Assembly (NCBI GenBank): GCA_030829155.1
Contig: JAURBD010000002.1
Location: forward strand, 1 to 42,328
Reading direction: 5' to 3'
Origin: Flavobacteriaceae bacterium
GTDB taxonomy: Bacteria > Bacteroidota > Bacteroidia > Flavobacteriales > Flavobacteriaceae
Length of the DNA: 42,328 bases
Part shown: positions 1-10,210 of the stretch, in pieces
Position numbering within the stretch: position 1 is the stretch's first letter
Layout: every line of letters starts with the position of its first letter
Notes under the pieces: generated by a model
Seen by the model: only the letters and a program-made list of their open reading frames with translations
Told to the model about the DNA's origin: nothing
The model's database searches: none
Program-made: the position numbers and the translations under genes

Positions 1-147
1 ATGTGTGTTTTAGTGGATTACGCTCATCATGATTTATATTCTAATCCCCATGCGCCAAACGAGGCAACAGCAATTCAAACTTATTATGAGAGTTTATACT
101 TGGAACAGAAAAAACCAATTACATATTTAAAATTCAAATTTTCCTAA
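1..147 (+). CDS. trmB: tRNA (guanine-N7-)-methyltransferase TrmB, C-terminal fragment (5' truncated by window)
   Basis: Frame-1 reading MCVLVDYAHHDLYSNPHAPNEATAIQTYYESLYLEQKKPITYLKFKFS* resembles the flavobacterial TrmB C-terminus (AIQTxYE..YL..KPITYLKF); stop at 145-147. Confidence 0.75.
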   Translation: MCVLVDYAHHDLYSNPHAPNEATAIQTYYESLYLEQKKPITYLKFKFS

Positions 148-149
148 TA

Positions 150-488
150 ATGTTGCCCAAAGATCTTAATTTTTTTGAACACGTCTATGAAGTAGTCAGA
201 AAAATCCCCTATGGTCGTGTTTGTTCATATGGTTTGATAGCACGTTATTTGGGATCACCCCAAAGCGCAAGAATGGTAGGCTGGGCTATGAACGCCTCAC
301 ATCTGAAAGATGACATTCCAGCACATAGAGTAGTAAATAGATTGGGTCTACTGACTGGGAAACAGCATTTTGAAGGAACAAACCTTATGCAGCAATTGCT
401 AGAAAATGAGGGGATCGAAATTAAAGAGAATCAAATTGTCAATTTTGATAAATTTTTGTGGGATCCATCCGATCATTTACCAGTTTGA
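150..488 (+). CDS. MGMT/Ada-family alkyltransferase-like protein (ATL type, lacks catalytic Cys)
   Basis: Small DNA-binding domain of methylated-DNA methyltransferases; PAHRVVNRLGLLTG replaces the canonical PCHRV active-site motif. Confidence 0.88.
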   Translation: MLPKDLNFFEHVYEVVRKIPYGRVCSYGLIARYLGSPQSARMVGWAMNASHLKDDIPAHRVVNRLGLLTGKQHFEGTNLMQQLLENEGIEIKENQIVNFDKFLWDPSDHLPV

Positions 489-573
489 TGCTTATAAAAC
501 TGGGAAACGTTCTTCATCTCGATTGAGAATCATATATTTGCAATTTAGAATTAATATAAAAAGGGAAACCTAA

Positions 574-1707
574 ATGATTATAACAAAACAGGCAGTACAA
601 GAAGTTCTTGAGGGACTTACCGTTCCTGGGGAAGGACAAAATTTAGTTTCAAGTGGTGCACTAAAAAATATTAATGTTTTTGGTGATGAAGTTGTAATTG
701 ATTTGGTTCTCAAAAATCCGAGCCTTCAAGCCCGTAAAAAAGTTGAGGTTGAAATTCTAAAAAGTATCCATGCTCAAATTCACCAAAAAGCAAAAATAAC
801 AACAAACGTTAAGGTTGAATCTCCACCAAAAAAAGAGGCACCAATAAAAGGACAACCCATCGAGGGAATTTCTTCTATTATTGCCATTTCATCCGGTAAA
901 GGTGGTGTCGGTAAATCTACAGTAACAACAAATATTGCTGTAACCTTAGCTCAAATGGGATTTCAAGTAGGAATATTAGATGCAGATATTTATGGTCCTT
1001 CAATTCCAACAATGATGGATATGGAAGGGGAACGACCACTTTCAGTAACGGTCGATGGGAAATCCAAAATGGAACCGATCGAAAACTATGGAGTAAAAGT
1101 ACTTTCTATTGGATTTTTTACCAAGCCTAATCAAGCGGTAATTTGGCGAGGACCTATGGCTTCTAAAGCATTGAATCAATTGATCTTTGATGCAGCTTGG
1201 GGAGAACTAGATTTTTTGTTAATTGATTTACCCCCTGGAACTGGAGACATTCATTTAAGCATCGTTCAGTCACTCCCCATAAACGGAGCTGTGGTTGTCA
1301 GTACTCCCCAAAATGTAGCTTTAGCAGACGCTAAAAAGGGAATTGCAATGTTCCAACAAGAAAGTATTCAAGTGCCTGTTTTGGGAGTAGTTGAAAATAT
1401 GTCTTATTTTACACCGAAAGAACTTCCTGAAAACAAATATTATTTATTTGGAAAAGAAGGCGCAAAAAATTTGGCACTCGATACAGGAGTTCCTTTTCTT
1501 GGTGAAATACCTTTGATACAGAGTGTACGTGAAGCCGGAGATTTTGGTCGACCCGCTGCCCTACAGTTTCAAACACACATATCAAAAGCAATTGAATTAA
1601 TTACTCAGAATATGGCTGCTCAATTGGTAGAACGTAATAAAACATTACCTCCAACACAGGCAGTAAAAATAACAACAATGGCAGGCTGTTCAGCCGTAAA
1701 AAAATAA
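574..1707 (+). CDS. mrp: Mrp/NBP35-family P-loop Fe-S cluster carrier ATPase
   Basis: Deviant Walker A SSGKGGVGKSTVTTNIA, N-terminal MIP18-like domain, DLPPGTGDIHLS. Confidence 0.93.
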   Translation: MIITKQAVQEVLEGLTVPGEGQNLVSSGALKNINVFGDEVVIDLVLKNPSLQARKKVEVEILKSIHAQIHQKAKITTNVKVESPPKKEAPIKGQPIEGISSIIAISSGKGGVGKSTVTTNIAVTLAQMGFQVGILDADIYGPSIPTMMDMEGERPLSVTVDGKSKMEPIENYGVKVLSIGFFTKPNQAVIWRGPMASKALNQLIFDAAWGELDFLLIDLPPGTGDIHLSIVQSLPINGAVVVSTPQNVALADAKKGIAMFQQESIQVPVLGVVENMSYFTPKELPENKYYLFGKEGAKNLALDTGVPFLGEIPLIQSVREAGDFGRPAALQFQTHISKAIELITQNMAAQLVERNKTLPPTQAVKITTMAGCSAVKK

Positions 1708-1709
1708 TT

Positions 1710-1952
1710 ATGAAATTATCTGAAACGAAACAGAAAGTCCTCCTTGCCCTTACAGAAATACGTCCCTTTCTTGCTGCTGATGGCGGCGACATCTCTTTGG
1801 TTTCAATCGAAGACGATAAGATTGTCAACGTACAGCTTCACGGAGCTTGTGTAGGATGTTCAGTAAATCAAATGACCCTGAAGACGGGTGTTGAAATGAC
1901 AATTAAAAAACATGCTCCTCACATTGAAAAAGTAATTAATATTGAGACTTAA
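1710..1952 (+). CDS. NifU C-terminal domain Fe-S scaffold protein
   Basis: IRPFLAADGGDISLV...GACVGCSVNQMTLKTGVE motif with CxxC. Confidence 0.9.
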   Translation: MKLSETKQKVLLALTEIRPFLAADGGDISLVSIEDDKIVNVQLHGACVGCSVNQMTLKTGVEMTIKKHAPHIEKVINIET

Positions 1953-2292
1953 CCCTAGAACAAACCTATTGAACCAAGACATTAAAATCAAAATAATCGA
2001 TCGAGATGGGGAAACCCATCATGTTAGTACACCCTGTGATATGGCAATGAATATAATGGAGGTGTGTAAGGCTTATGATTTACCCGTAGAGGGTACTTGT
2101 GGTGGCATGGCAATGTGTGCATCTTGCCAATGTTATGTTCTTTCTGACGTAAAACTTCCAGAAAGATCCGATGATGAAGAAGCGATGTTGTCAGAAGCTT
2201 ACAATGTTAAAGAAATTAGTCGTTTGGGATGTCAAATTCCAATAACTAAAGATTTAGACGGTCTAGTAATAGAATTAGCTCCAGAAGAATAA
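1942..2292 (+). CDS. 2Fe-2S ferredoxin
   Basis: CGGMAMCASCQCYV plus distal LGCQIPI cysteine; start codon uncertain (overlaps previous gene). Confidence 0.9.
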   Translation: MRLNPRTNLLNQDIKIKIIDRDGETHHVSTPCDMAMNIMEVCKAYDLPVEGTCGGMAMCASCQCYVLSDVKLPERSDDEEAMLSEAYNVKEISRLGCQIPITKDLDGLVIELAPEE

Positions 2293-2341
2293 ATAATTTT
2301 CAAAGCTCTTCAACCCTATGAATTATAATTAAATAACTTTT

Positions 2342-3127
2342 ATGCGATCTCTAATATCCATTTTAGTAATAATAACTATAATGATCTTGAATACTTCCTC
2401 ATGTAAAAAAAAAAACTCTAAAATTATAACTATTGGTCATAGAGGTGCAAGAGGGCATGTCGCAGAAAACACAATTGCATCAATTCAAAAAGCATTGGAT
2501 TTGAATGTTGACGCTATTGAAATTGATATCTTTAGATGTGCTACAGGTGAATTGGTGGTTTTTCACGATCAAACTATAGATGAACTTACAGATGGCAAAG
2601 GTTTTATTGAACAAATGTCTTTAGATTCCATTAAGCAATTTCGTGTTTTGGAAAAAGAGCCCATTCCGACCCTTAAAGAAGTTATGGATCACATTGATGG
2701 GCGTGTTCAGTTAAATATTGAATTGAAAGGAACTCAAACAGCTGAATTAACTTCCGAATTAATTAACACTTATTTTGAGCAAACAAATTGGGATCCAAAA
2801 GATGTATTTATTTCTAGTTTTAATTGGGAAGAACTAGAGTTGTTTTACAAAATAAATAAAGAGGTTGCGATAGCAGTACTTACCGAAGATGATCCAGCAG
2901 ATGCTATTCTTGTGGCAAAGAAACTAGATGCCTTTGCCATAAACCCAAATCATGAAAACTTGAATGCTCAAAACATCATCAAAATTAAAAATGCTGGTTT
3001 AAAAATATTTCCTTGGACAGTTAATGATCCCAATGCTATAGCTCAGATGATTAATTTTGGAGTTGACGGGATTATTACAGATTTTCCTGAAAGAGTCCAT
3101 AAGGAAATTAATATTAGTTTAGAATAA
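2342..3127 (+). CDS. glycerophosphodiester phosphodiesterase family lipoprotein
   Basis: GHRGARGHVAENTIAS, EIDIFRC, VFHDQTIDELTDG; N-terminal lipobox-like SSC. Confidence 0.92.
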   Translation: MRSLISILVIITIMILNTSSCKKKNSKIITIGHRGARGHVAENTIASIQKALDLNVDAIEIDIFRCATGELVVFHDQTIDELTDGKGFIEQMSLDSIKQFRVLEKEPIPTLKEVMDHIDGRVQLNIELKGTQTAELTSELINTYFEQTNWDPKDVFISSFNWEELELFYKINKEVAIAVLTEDDPADAILVAKKLDAFAINPNHENLNAQNIIKIKNAGLKIFPWTVNDPNAIAQMINFGVDGIITDFPERVHKEINISLE

Positions 3128-3596
3128 AAATACCTAAGTTCAATGCAGTTGCATAGAATAGCCAGATTAAATATGGGTACAATAAATACCCAGCGTTTTT
3201 GTTTACAACCCGAAACCATTTAATGGTAATTATTACTAAAATTAATAGTGCAACTATAATTATCAATCCGCCCAGAATGTTTTTTAAACCAAAAAAGACC
3301 AAAGACCACATTCCATTTAAAATCAACTGAGCTCCAAAATGATACAAGGCAGTTTTAACCCATTTATGATGGCTTCCAAAGGACCATATCCACCCAGCAG
3401 CCCATCCCATCATGATATATAAAAGAGTCCAAACAGGCCCAAAGAGCCAATTCGGTGGAGTAAAAAAAGGTTTATTAAGATTAGCATACCAAATTGATAT
3501 AGAGGATTGTGTTACACTTCCAGCAATACCACCAACACAAAGACAGATTATAATCCCTGTGAGGATTGCTAGTCTTTTTTTAATTTTTATTTTCAT
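3114..3596 (-). CDS. tspO: TspO/MBR family protein
   Basis: WYANLNKPFFTPPNWLFGPVWTLLYIMMGWAAG..., LNGMWSLVFF; start moved to internal Met (MKIKIKKRL) relative to ORF track. Confidence 0.9.
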   Translation of the reverse strand: MKIKIKKRLAILTGIIICLCVGGIAGSVTQSSISIWYANLNKPFFTPPNWLFGPVWTLLYIMMGWAAGWIWSFGSHHKWVKTALYHFGAQLILNGMWSLVFFGLKNILGGLIIIVALLILVIITIKWFRVVNKNAGYLLYPYLIWLFYATALNLGIFILN

Positions 3597-3681
3597 AAAC
3601 CAATGAATCAAACAACAAGATACAAAATTCCGAATGTTCAATTGCTTTTTATTGAACAATGAATCCATTATATTTACAATC

Positions 3682-4761
3682 ATGAAAAGTGAAGAAGATT
3701 TTGTTGAAACTCATCTCAAAGAAGTTGAAGGGGCTTCAGTTTGGGAATCCCCTAGTAATATTGCATTGGTTAAGTATTGGGGTAAATATGGGACACAGTA
3801 TCCACAAAATCCCTCATTAAGTTTTACTTTGTCAAAATGCATAACGAAGACATCAATTTCATTTGTCCCAAAAGAGATTAAAAATCGAGATTTTTCTTTT
3901 GACTTTAAATTTGAAGGGAATAACTCACCAGCTTTTCATCCTAAAATTCAAACTTTTTTAGAGCGAATAGATTGCTATGTACCTTTTGTAAGACAACATC
4001 ACTTAAAGATTGAAAGTGTTAATTCATTCCCTCACAGCAGTGGAATTGCATCTTCAGCATCAGCGATGAGTGCTTTAGCCTTGGGTATAATGTCAATGGA
4101 AAAGAAAATTAACCCTACAATTTCTGACGCATATTTTTTTTTAAAGGCTTCTTTTTTAGCCCGATTAGGTTCGGGTAGTGCCGCCAGAAGTTTAAAAGGT
4201 CCTATTGTATCTTGGGGAAAAACAGATGTTATTGAAGGAAGTTCAGATTTATATGGAACAGCTTTAGACTCGAAAATCCACCCTATTTTTGAAGAATATC
4301 AGGATACCATATTATTGATTGACAAAGGTCAAAAGAAGGTTAGTAGTTCAGTTGGTCACAATCTGATGAATAATCACCCCTATGCGGCTACCCGATTTAA
4401 TCAAGCTTACATCAATTTTAAAAAACTAATTACAATCCTTTCCCAAGGAAATCTTACAGAATTTATTTCTTTAGTTGAATCCGAAGCACTAACCCTTCAC
4501 GCCTTGATGATGGCATCTCAGCCCTATTTTATTCTTATGCAGCCCAATACTCTCAAAGTACTTAATAGGGTTTGGGAATACCGTCAGGATAACAATTCCT
4601 CATTATGTTTTACACTTGATGCAGGAGCGAATGTTCATTTGCTTTATCCTAAGTCAGAAAAAGATGAAGTTCTCAAGTTTATAAAGGAAGAGCTATCTTG
4701 TTATTGTCAAAACGGTAAATTCATTGAAGATCAAATTGGTAATGGTGCTAAAAAAGTTTAA
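3682..4761 (+). CDS. mvaD: diphosphomevalonate decarboxylase
   Basis: PSNIALVKYWGKYG, SLSFTL, FPHSSGIASSASAMSALA, RLGSGSAARS; start at MKSEEDF. Confidence 0.93.
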   Translation: MKSEEDFVETHLKEVEGASVWESPSNIALVKYWGKYGTQYPQNPSLSFTLSKCITKTSISFVPKEIKNRDFSFDFKFEGNNSPAFHPKIQTFLERIDCYVPFVRQHHLKIESVNSFPHSSGIASSASAMSALALGIMSMEKKINPTISDAYFFLKASFLARLGSGSAARSLKGPIVSWGKTDVIEGSSDLYGTALDSKIHPIFEEYQDTILLIDKGQKKVSSSVGHNLMNNHPYAATRFNQAYINFKKLITILSQGNLTEFISLVESEALTLHALMMASQPYFILMQPNTLKVLNRVWEYRQDNNSSLCFTLDAGANVHLLYPKSEKDEVLKFIKEELSCYCQNGKFIEDQIGNGAKKV

Positions 4762-4763
4762 CT

Positions 4764-5696
4764 TTGATAGGTATGAAAGGACCCTTATTTTATGCTAAAA
4801 TTTTACTCTTTGGAGAATATGGCATCATCAAAGACTCAAAGGGTCTTTCTATACCGTATAACTTTTATCGAGGAGCCCTCAAGATTTCTGAAGACCCATC
4901 AACTTTAGATTCTCATTTCAAATTAGTTAGTTTTTGTAAATATCTCAAAAAACTTCCAGAATCAACTGTATCTTTTGATTGGCATCGATTAGAAGCAGAT
5001 TTAGACAAAAAAATGTATTTTGATAGTAGTATTCCTCAAGGATATGGAGTTGGAAGTAGTGGAGCTTTAGTAGCATCTGTATACGATCAATATGCTTTAA
5101 ATAAAATTACAGTTTTAGAGAACCTAACCAAAGAAAAGTTGCAGCACCTTAAAGCTGTTTTTGTGGCAATGGAATCTTTTTTTCATGGAAAATCATCCGG
5201 TTTAGATCCGCTTAATAGCTATCTAAGCTTACCCATTCTAATTAATTCTAGTGATCATATTGAACCTACCGGTATTCCCTCTCAAAACCCCAAGGGTAAA
5301 GGAGCTGTTTTTCTTTTGGATAGTGGTGCATCTGGTAAAACGGCACCTATGGTTTCTATTTTTATGGAAAATATGAAAAGAGAGTCTTTTCGTGTAATGA
5401 TGAAAGATCAATTCATCAATTACACCGATGCTTGCGTAGACGATTTTTTGAGCGGAAATTTGAAGTCGCTTTTTTCTAATATGAAACAACTTTCCCATTT
5501 GGTTCTCAATAATTTCAAACCCATGATTCCCAAAGAATTTCATACCCTTTGGAAGCAAGGTATTGATTCCAACGATTATTATCTTAAACTATGTGGTTCA
5601 GGAGGCGGAGGTTTTATTTTAGGATTTGCTAAAGACTTTAAAAAAGCAAAAGAAGTCCTTAAGGATTATCGATTAGAGGTTGTCTATAATTTATAG
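4764..5696 (+). CDS. GHMP kinase, mevalonate kinase-like
   Basis: KILLFGEYGIIKDSKGLSIP, PQGYGVGSSGALVA, LCGSGGGGFILGF; directly follows mvaD. Confidence 0.88.
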   Translation: MIGMKGPLFYAKILLFGEYGIIKDSKGLSIPYNFYRGALKISEDPSTLDSHFKLVSFCKYLKKLPESTVSFDWHRLEADLDKKMYFDSSIPQGYGVGSSGALVASVYDQYALNKITVLENLTKEKLQHLKAVFVAMESFFHGKSSGLDPLNSYLSLPILINSSDHIEPTGIPSQNPKGKGAVFLLDSGASGKTAPMVSIFMENMKRESFRVMMKDQFINYTDACVDDFLSGNLKSLFSNMKQLSHLVLNNFKPMIPKEFHTLWKQGIDSNDYYLKLCGSGGGGFILGFAKDFKKAKEVLKDYRLEVVYNL

Positions 5697-5705
5697 AAAA
5701 GACCA

Positions 5706-6602
5706 ATGCTTTTTAAAAATAAACGTATTAAAAAGTATTGGCTCCAAATGTTAGCCCTTTTTGCTTCTGTTCGAGGGTATACACTTTTAACAATAATTAT
5801 TGCTCAGTATCTAAGTGCTCGATATATTTTTGCACCCCAACATAAATGGAATGATATAATTTTCGATCAAAAGTTGTTTATGTTAGTTTTGGCAACATCA
5901 TTTGCGATTGCTGGCGGATATTTGATAAATAATTTTTATGATGCAGAAAAAGATCAAATTAATCGGCCACAAAAGTATCTTTTAGAGAATCGTGTTTCAG
6001 CTCCTTTTCAATTACTTTGTTATGGGGTATTGAATTTTTGCGCTTTGTTATTGTCCGTAATAGTTTCGCATCGAACGCTACCTTTTTTTGGAGTTTATAT
6101 TTTTGGATTATGGCTTTATAGTCACTTGTTAAAAAAACAGTTTTGGGCAAGTAATGTTTTTGCAGTCTTATTAGCCGTAACTCCTTTTTTTGTAATTACA
6201 CTATATTTTAAAAATTTTTCAAGCATTGTTTTCTACCACGGCGCCTTCTTGTTTTTGGTGGTTCTGATACGAGATTTGATTAAGGATTTAGAAAATTTTA
6301 GAGGAGATTGGGTCAGAGAATATAAAACAATAGCAGTTGTTTTCGGAGAAACTACAACAAAAAAAGTTATTACTTTTTTAGTGCTTTTAACTTTTATTCC
6401 TATCCGATTTCTCTTGACTCAAAAAGAAATTTTAGGAACGATGTGGTATTATTTCCTAGTAGCTATTCCCTTTCTTTTATTGATCGTTTTGATCTTATGG
6501 AAATCTCCGGTTCAAAAGACGTATCTTTGGCTTCATAATTTATTAAAATTTCTTATTGTAACCGGAATATTAAGTATTATGCTTATTCGGTTTCCTCTCT
6601 AG
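5706..6602 (+). CDS. UbiA-family prenyltransferase (geranylgeranylglycerol-phosphate geranylgeranyltransferase-like)
   Basis: NNFYDAEKDQINRP and IRDLIKDLENFRGD motifs, multi-TM. Confidence 0.88.
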   Translation: MLFKNKRIKKYWLQMLALFASVRGYTLLTIIIAQYLSARYIFAPQHKWNDIIFDQKLFMLVLATSFAIAGGYLINNFYDAEKDQINRPQKYLLENRVSAPFQLLCYGVLNFCALLLSVIVSHRTLPFFGVYIFGLWLYSHLLKKQFWASNVFAVLLAVTPFFVITLYFKNFSSIVFYHGAFLFLVVLIRDLIKDLENFRGDWVREYKTIAVVFGETTTKKVITFLVLLTFIPIRFLLTQKEILGTMWYYFLVAIPFLLLIVLILWKSPVQKTYLWLHNLLKFLIVTGILSIMLIRFPL

Positions 6603-6623
6603 ATTAAAACTGTTTTCATTACT

Positions 6624-7379
6624 ATGGGCTCAAAGTCAAACAATTCCTCACTCAAAAAATCAGCAAACACAACGCGATTAAATAAGTTTATTGCCAATTC
6701 AGGGATTTGTTCACGACGTGAAGCAGATATGTTTATTGCAATGGGAATGGTAAAAATAAACGGAAAAATTATTGTTGAAATGGGGTATCAAGTTCAACCT
6801 GGAGATGACGTTCGTTACGACGGGAGAAGGATAATTTCAGATAAACCAGCTTATGTTTTGTTAAATAAGCCAAAGGGTTTTTTGGCATCCATAAAGAAAG
6901 GAACCTATAAAAAGGATGTTTTGGAGCTTATCGAAAATGCAACACCTTACAGAATAGACCCTGTTAATGCAATGGATCGTACTACTACAGGATTACTTCT
7001 ATTCACAAATGACACTGAACTTAAAATCAAATTAAGAAAGTCATCTCGTGGCCTTTTAAAGATTTTTCAAGTTATTCTTGATAAAAACCTTGTTCCAGCT
7101 GATCTTGATAAAATCAGAGCAGGTGTTTTAATTGATAAATTTGACAAAATTGAAGTAGACTCAATTAGTTTTATAAAAGGCGAAACTAAACGAAAGGTCG
7201 GCGTAGAGCTGACTTCAGAACGCCATCGTGCTATATTTTATCTATTTGAAAAATTAGGATATAAAGTAGAGCAAGTTGATCGTGTGGTATACGCACATTT
7301 GACAAAAAAAGACTTACCTCGCGGAAAATGGAGACATTTAAATGAGCGTGAAATCAATCTATTTAAAATGATGAAATAA
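6624..7379 (+). CDS. RsuA/RluB/RluF-family rRNA pseudouridine synthase with S4 domain
   Basis: RLNKFIANSGICSRREAD (S4), YVLLNKPKGF, PVNAMDRTTTGLLLFTND. Confidence 0.92.
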   Translation: MGSKSNNSSLKKSANTTRLNKFIANSGICSRREADMFIAMGMVKINGKIIVEMGYQVQPGDDVRYDGRRIISDKPAYVLLNKPKGFLASIKKGTYKKDVLELIENATPYRIDPVNAMDRTTTGLLLFTNDTELKIKLRKSSRGLLKIFQVILDKNLVPADLDKIRAGVLIDKFDKIEVDSISFIKGETKRKVGVELTSERHRAIFYLFEKLGYKVEQVDRVVYAHLTKKDLPRGKWRHLNEREINLFKMMK

Positions 7380-8703
7380 TTTTTTTTGTAGTCCTTAGTT
7401 CGTACAAAAAAACGCCATAAACAATCCCGTATTGAAGCCCAATTAAGTAGAAATTTTCCTCAAAATTTGGATTTCCATAAGCTGCATAACTTAGAACTAT
7501 TAGACAGCTCCAAAACAGAGGATAGGTATAGTTTGTGAATAGCGAAAGGCTTACTAATGTCACAATATACCAGGGATGAACCGTAGTTGAAATAAAAAAA
7601 TAACAACTCAAAGTAAGTAACATTCCATTGATTACAGAAACAGCTGTTTTGTTCGAACGAAAAAAACTAAACACAGCAACAATTGCTAAAACAACATAAG
7701 GTGTAATTTTAGCTAATTGTCTTATGATATTATATCCTTTTATTTCATAACCAATTTCACGAATAATATAATAAAGACTACCATTAAACTCAAAGCGATT
7801 GAACCACAACTTAAGGGTTTTAAGATAATTAGTAATGTTGTTTTCTACAAAAAAGAATGGAATAAAAACTACCCCTAAAAAAACTAAACTGTAAAGTCCA
7901 AAAAGTATGCTTTTTTTTGGTTTTAAATAATTCCACAGCACTGGCAAAATTAGTAAGGGAATCAATTTAGTAGCAATGGAGACAGCCATTGAAACTGCTC
8001 CAAGCATCAGTTTGTGATGAGAAAAAATCAAATACAATCCCATAAAAAAAAAGAATACCATAACACCTTCCCAATGTAGGTTTCCAGTCAATTCAATAAT
8101 AATCAGAGGATTTAGAAAGTAATAAGCAATTCTTTTTTTATCAAGCTTTAAAAAATCTAATAACTTAATTCCGATCCAGAAGACCCCGAGATCTGCTAAA
8201 ATCAGAAGAATACGGATACAAATAATATTGACAAGTATTGAGTTTCCACCAATGGTATTGGCCAAAAAAAATCCAAATTGATTTACTGGAGGATAGTTTG
8301 AATAATGCTTAGCACTCAAACTACCCATTCCTTCATGTAATTTTTGACTGAATTCCGATATTATTATTGGAGATTGGATTAATATATTAGGTGTGAATTC
8401 ATAGGGGCTCATCCCATTAGAAAGTAACATCCCATCCCAAATAAATCGAAAGAAATCATCTGAAAGAAGAGGAGTTGAAACAAAAAAGATGAGTCTGAAT
8501 AGAATACCTAGCTCAAGAATTTTTTTCAATCTGAGGCTTTTATGAATTATAAAAAAACTACTTAGAAACAGAAAAATATAAATTAGAATTAAAATCAAAC
8601 TTTGGTTTCTATCAATCTCATAACCCATGAAATAATAACCAAAGAAGCATCCAATTAGAAGTGTTGCATTAAGTACTTTTAAAATATTTTTTTTATTGTT
8701 CAT
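7363..8703 (-). CDS. integral membrane GT-C-like glycosyl/mannosyltransferase
   Basis: Multi-TM protein with SDDFFRFIWDG...NGMSPYEFTPN motif typical of GT-C-type lipid-linked sugar transferases. Confidence 0.72.
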   Translation of the reverse strand: MNNKKNILKVLNATLLIGCFFGYYFMGYEIDRNQSLILILIYIFLFLSSFFIIHKSLRLKKILELGILFRLIFFVSTPLLSDDFFRFIWDGMLLSNGMSPYEFTPNILIQSPIIISEFSQKLHEGMGSLSAKHYSNYPPVNQFGFFLANTIGGNSILVNIICIRILLILADLGVFWIGIKLLDFLKLDKKRIAYYFLNPLIIIELTGNLHWEGVMVFFFFMGLYLIFSHHKLMLGAVSMAVSIATKLIPLLILPVLWNYLKPKKSILFGLYSLVFLGVVFIPFFFVENNITNYLKTLKLWFNRFEFNGSLYYIIREIGYEIKGYNIIRQLAKITPYVVLAIVAVFSFFRSNKTAVSVINGMLLTLSCYFFISTTVHPWYIVTLVSLSLFTNYTYPLFWSCLIVLSYAAYGNPNFEENFYLIGLQYGIVYGVFLYELRTTKKIISSF

Positions 8704-10205
8704 TACCCTTGAGTTCGATATGAATTAATAAATACAAATCCAAAACCAATAAAAAGCATTAAATGAAAGGGGAATAATCCCAAATCACCCGATTCACCAA
8801 CCACAAAACCACTGTATATTCCAAATAAAAAATACAGTGTTAGTAGCCCTTCGAAGATTGTGTTTTTAGAAACTTTTTTTCGCGTGTACTTGTTGTATTT
8901 CAGGGATTTTTTTATGGTTAAAACATTAAATTTTGGAGTACGAATAAAATCACTTTTTTTACCTATATGCCCCTCTAAAACTGCTAATGTATTGTGAAAA
9001 GAAAATCCCATAGCTACAGTGTAAAAAGTAAAAAATATTTTGGTAAATTCTAAAAAGTTAAGAAATCCACCACCTTTTGAATATCTGTAAAGAACCCAAT
9101 AACAACCAAAAAAAATCAAAGTACTGACAATAAAAAGGCTAGACAAATCATAATATAAGCTGAGATGTCCCCATTCATTTTTGATATAAAGCATCGGAAT
9201 ACTCAATACACCAACAAAAAAAACATTCAAGAACATGGTGCTGTTGAGTAGATGAAGAATAGAATGTACTTTAGTAATTAAAGGTAAGTTTTTAGCATGA
9301 ATTACATTTTTAGACATTTTTTGAAAATTTTCTGCTCCACCCTTATTCCATCTAAATTGTTGAGATCGAATGGCACTAATAACTATTGGTAGTTCTGATG
9401 GGGTTTCTACGTCTTCTAAATATTTAAATTTCCATTTTTTTAATTGAGCTCTGTAACTCAAATCTAAATCTTCGGTCAAGGTATCACCTTGCCAATTCCC
9501 AGAGTCAATTATGCAAGTTTTTCTCCAAATACCTGCAGTGCCATTAAAATTCATAAAATGGTTTTTACTGTTTCTTCCGACTTGCTCTAAAGTAAAATGA
9601 GCATCTAGAGCAAAGGCTTGAATTTGAGTAAGAATAGAATAATCTCTGTTGATATGAGACCAACGAGTTTGAACAACACCTATATTTTTGTCATCAAAAT
9701 ATGGAATAGTTTGCAAAAGCCAATTAGATTTTGGTAGAAAGTCAGCATCAAAAATTGCAATAAATTCTCCTTTAGCAATTTCTAAACCCTCTTTTAGTGC
9801 ACCAGCTTTAAAACCAATTCGTTTTTTCCTTCTTATTTGAACAATATCCAATCCTTGTTTTCTAAGTTTTTGAACAAGATTTTGGATTAAGCCAACAGAT
9901 TCATCTGTAGAGTCGTCGAGTACCTGAATTTCCAGTTTCTTTCTAGGGTATTCAATTAAATTAATACATTCTAACAGGCGTTCAATAACATAAATCTCAT
10001 TATAAACCGGAAGTTGAATAGTAACTAGGGGCATAGCATCTAAATCATTCAAATCAAGTTCTACAAGATTTTCTTTTTTCTTTTTGTATTGAATATAATT
10101 CCATAATAGATTAAGCTGAGAGAGGCTGTAAAATAAAACTAATATCAGTGAGATTGAGTATAAAAACATCAAAAAAACAGATAGATAGAACCAGATATTT
10201 TCCAT
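8703..10205 (-). CDS. membrane GT2 glycosyltransferase, CesA-like
   Basis: VTIQLPVYNE, IFDADFLPK, TEDLDLSYR, QQFRW (D,D,D,QxxRW) plus multiple TM segments. Confidence 0.9.
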   Translation of the reverse strand: MENIWFYLSVFLMFLYSISLILVLFYSLSQLNLLWNYIQYKKKKENLVELDLNDLDAMPLVTIQLPVYNEIYVIERLLECINLIEYPRKKLEIQVLDDSTDESVGLIQNLVQKLRKQGLDIVQIRRKKRIGFKAGALKEGLEIAKGEFIAIFDADFLPKSNWLLQTIPYFDDKNIGVVQTRWSHINRDYSILTQIQAFALDAHFTLEQVGRNSKNHFMNFNGTAGIWRKTCIIDSGNWQGDTLTEDLDLSYRAQLKKWKFKYLEDVETPSELPIVISAIRSQQFRWNKGGAENFQKMSKNVIHAKNLPLITKVHSILHLLNSTMFLNVFFVGVLSIPMLYIKNEWGHLSLYYDLSSLFIVSTLIFFGCYWVLYRYSKGGGFLNFLEFTKIFFTFYTVAMGFSFHNTLAVLEGHIGKKSDFIRTPKFNVLTIKKSLKYNKYTRKKVSKNTIFEGLLTLYFLFGIYSGFVVGESGDLGLFPFHLMLFIGFGFVFINSYRTQG

Positions 10206-10210
10206 TTTGG

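Noticed and set aside
1409-1828. Minus-strand ORFs 1409-1591 and 1601-1828
   Set aside because: Lie antisense to well-supported mrp/nifU coding sequence; no recognisable domain.
6624-8703. Overlap of the pseudouridine synthase gene with the GT-C-like gene as a possible gene fusion or antisense regulator
   Set aside because: Only a 17-bp tail-to-tail overlap, common in compact genomes.
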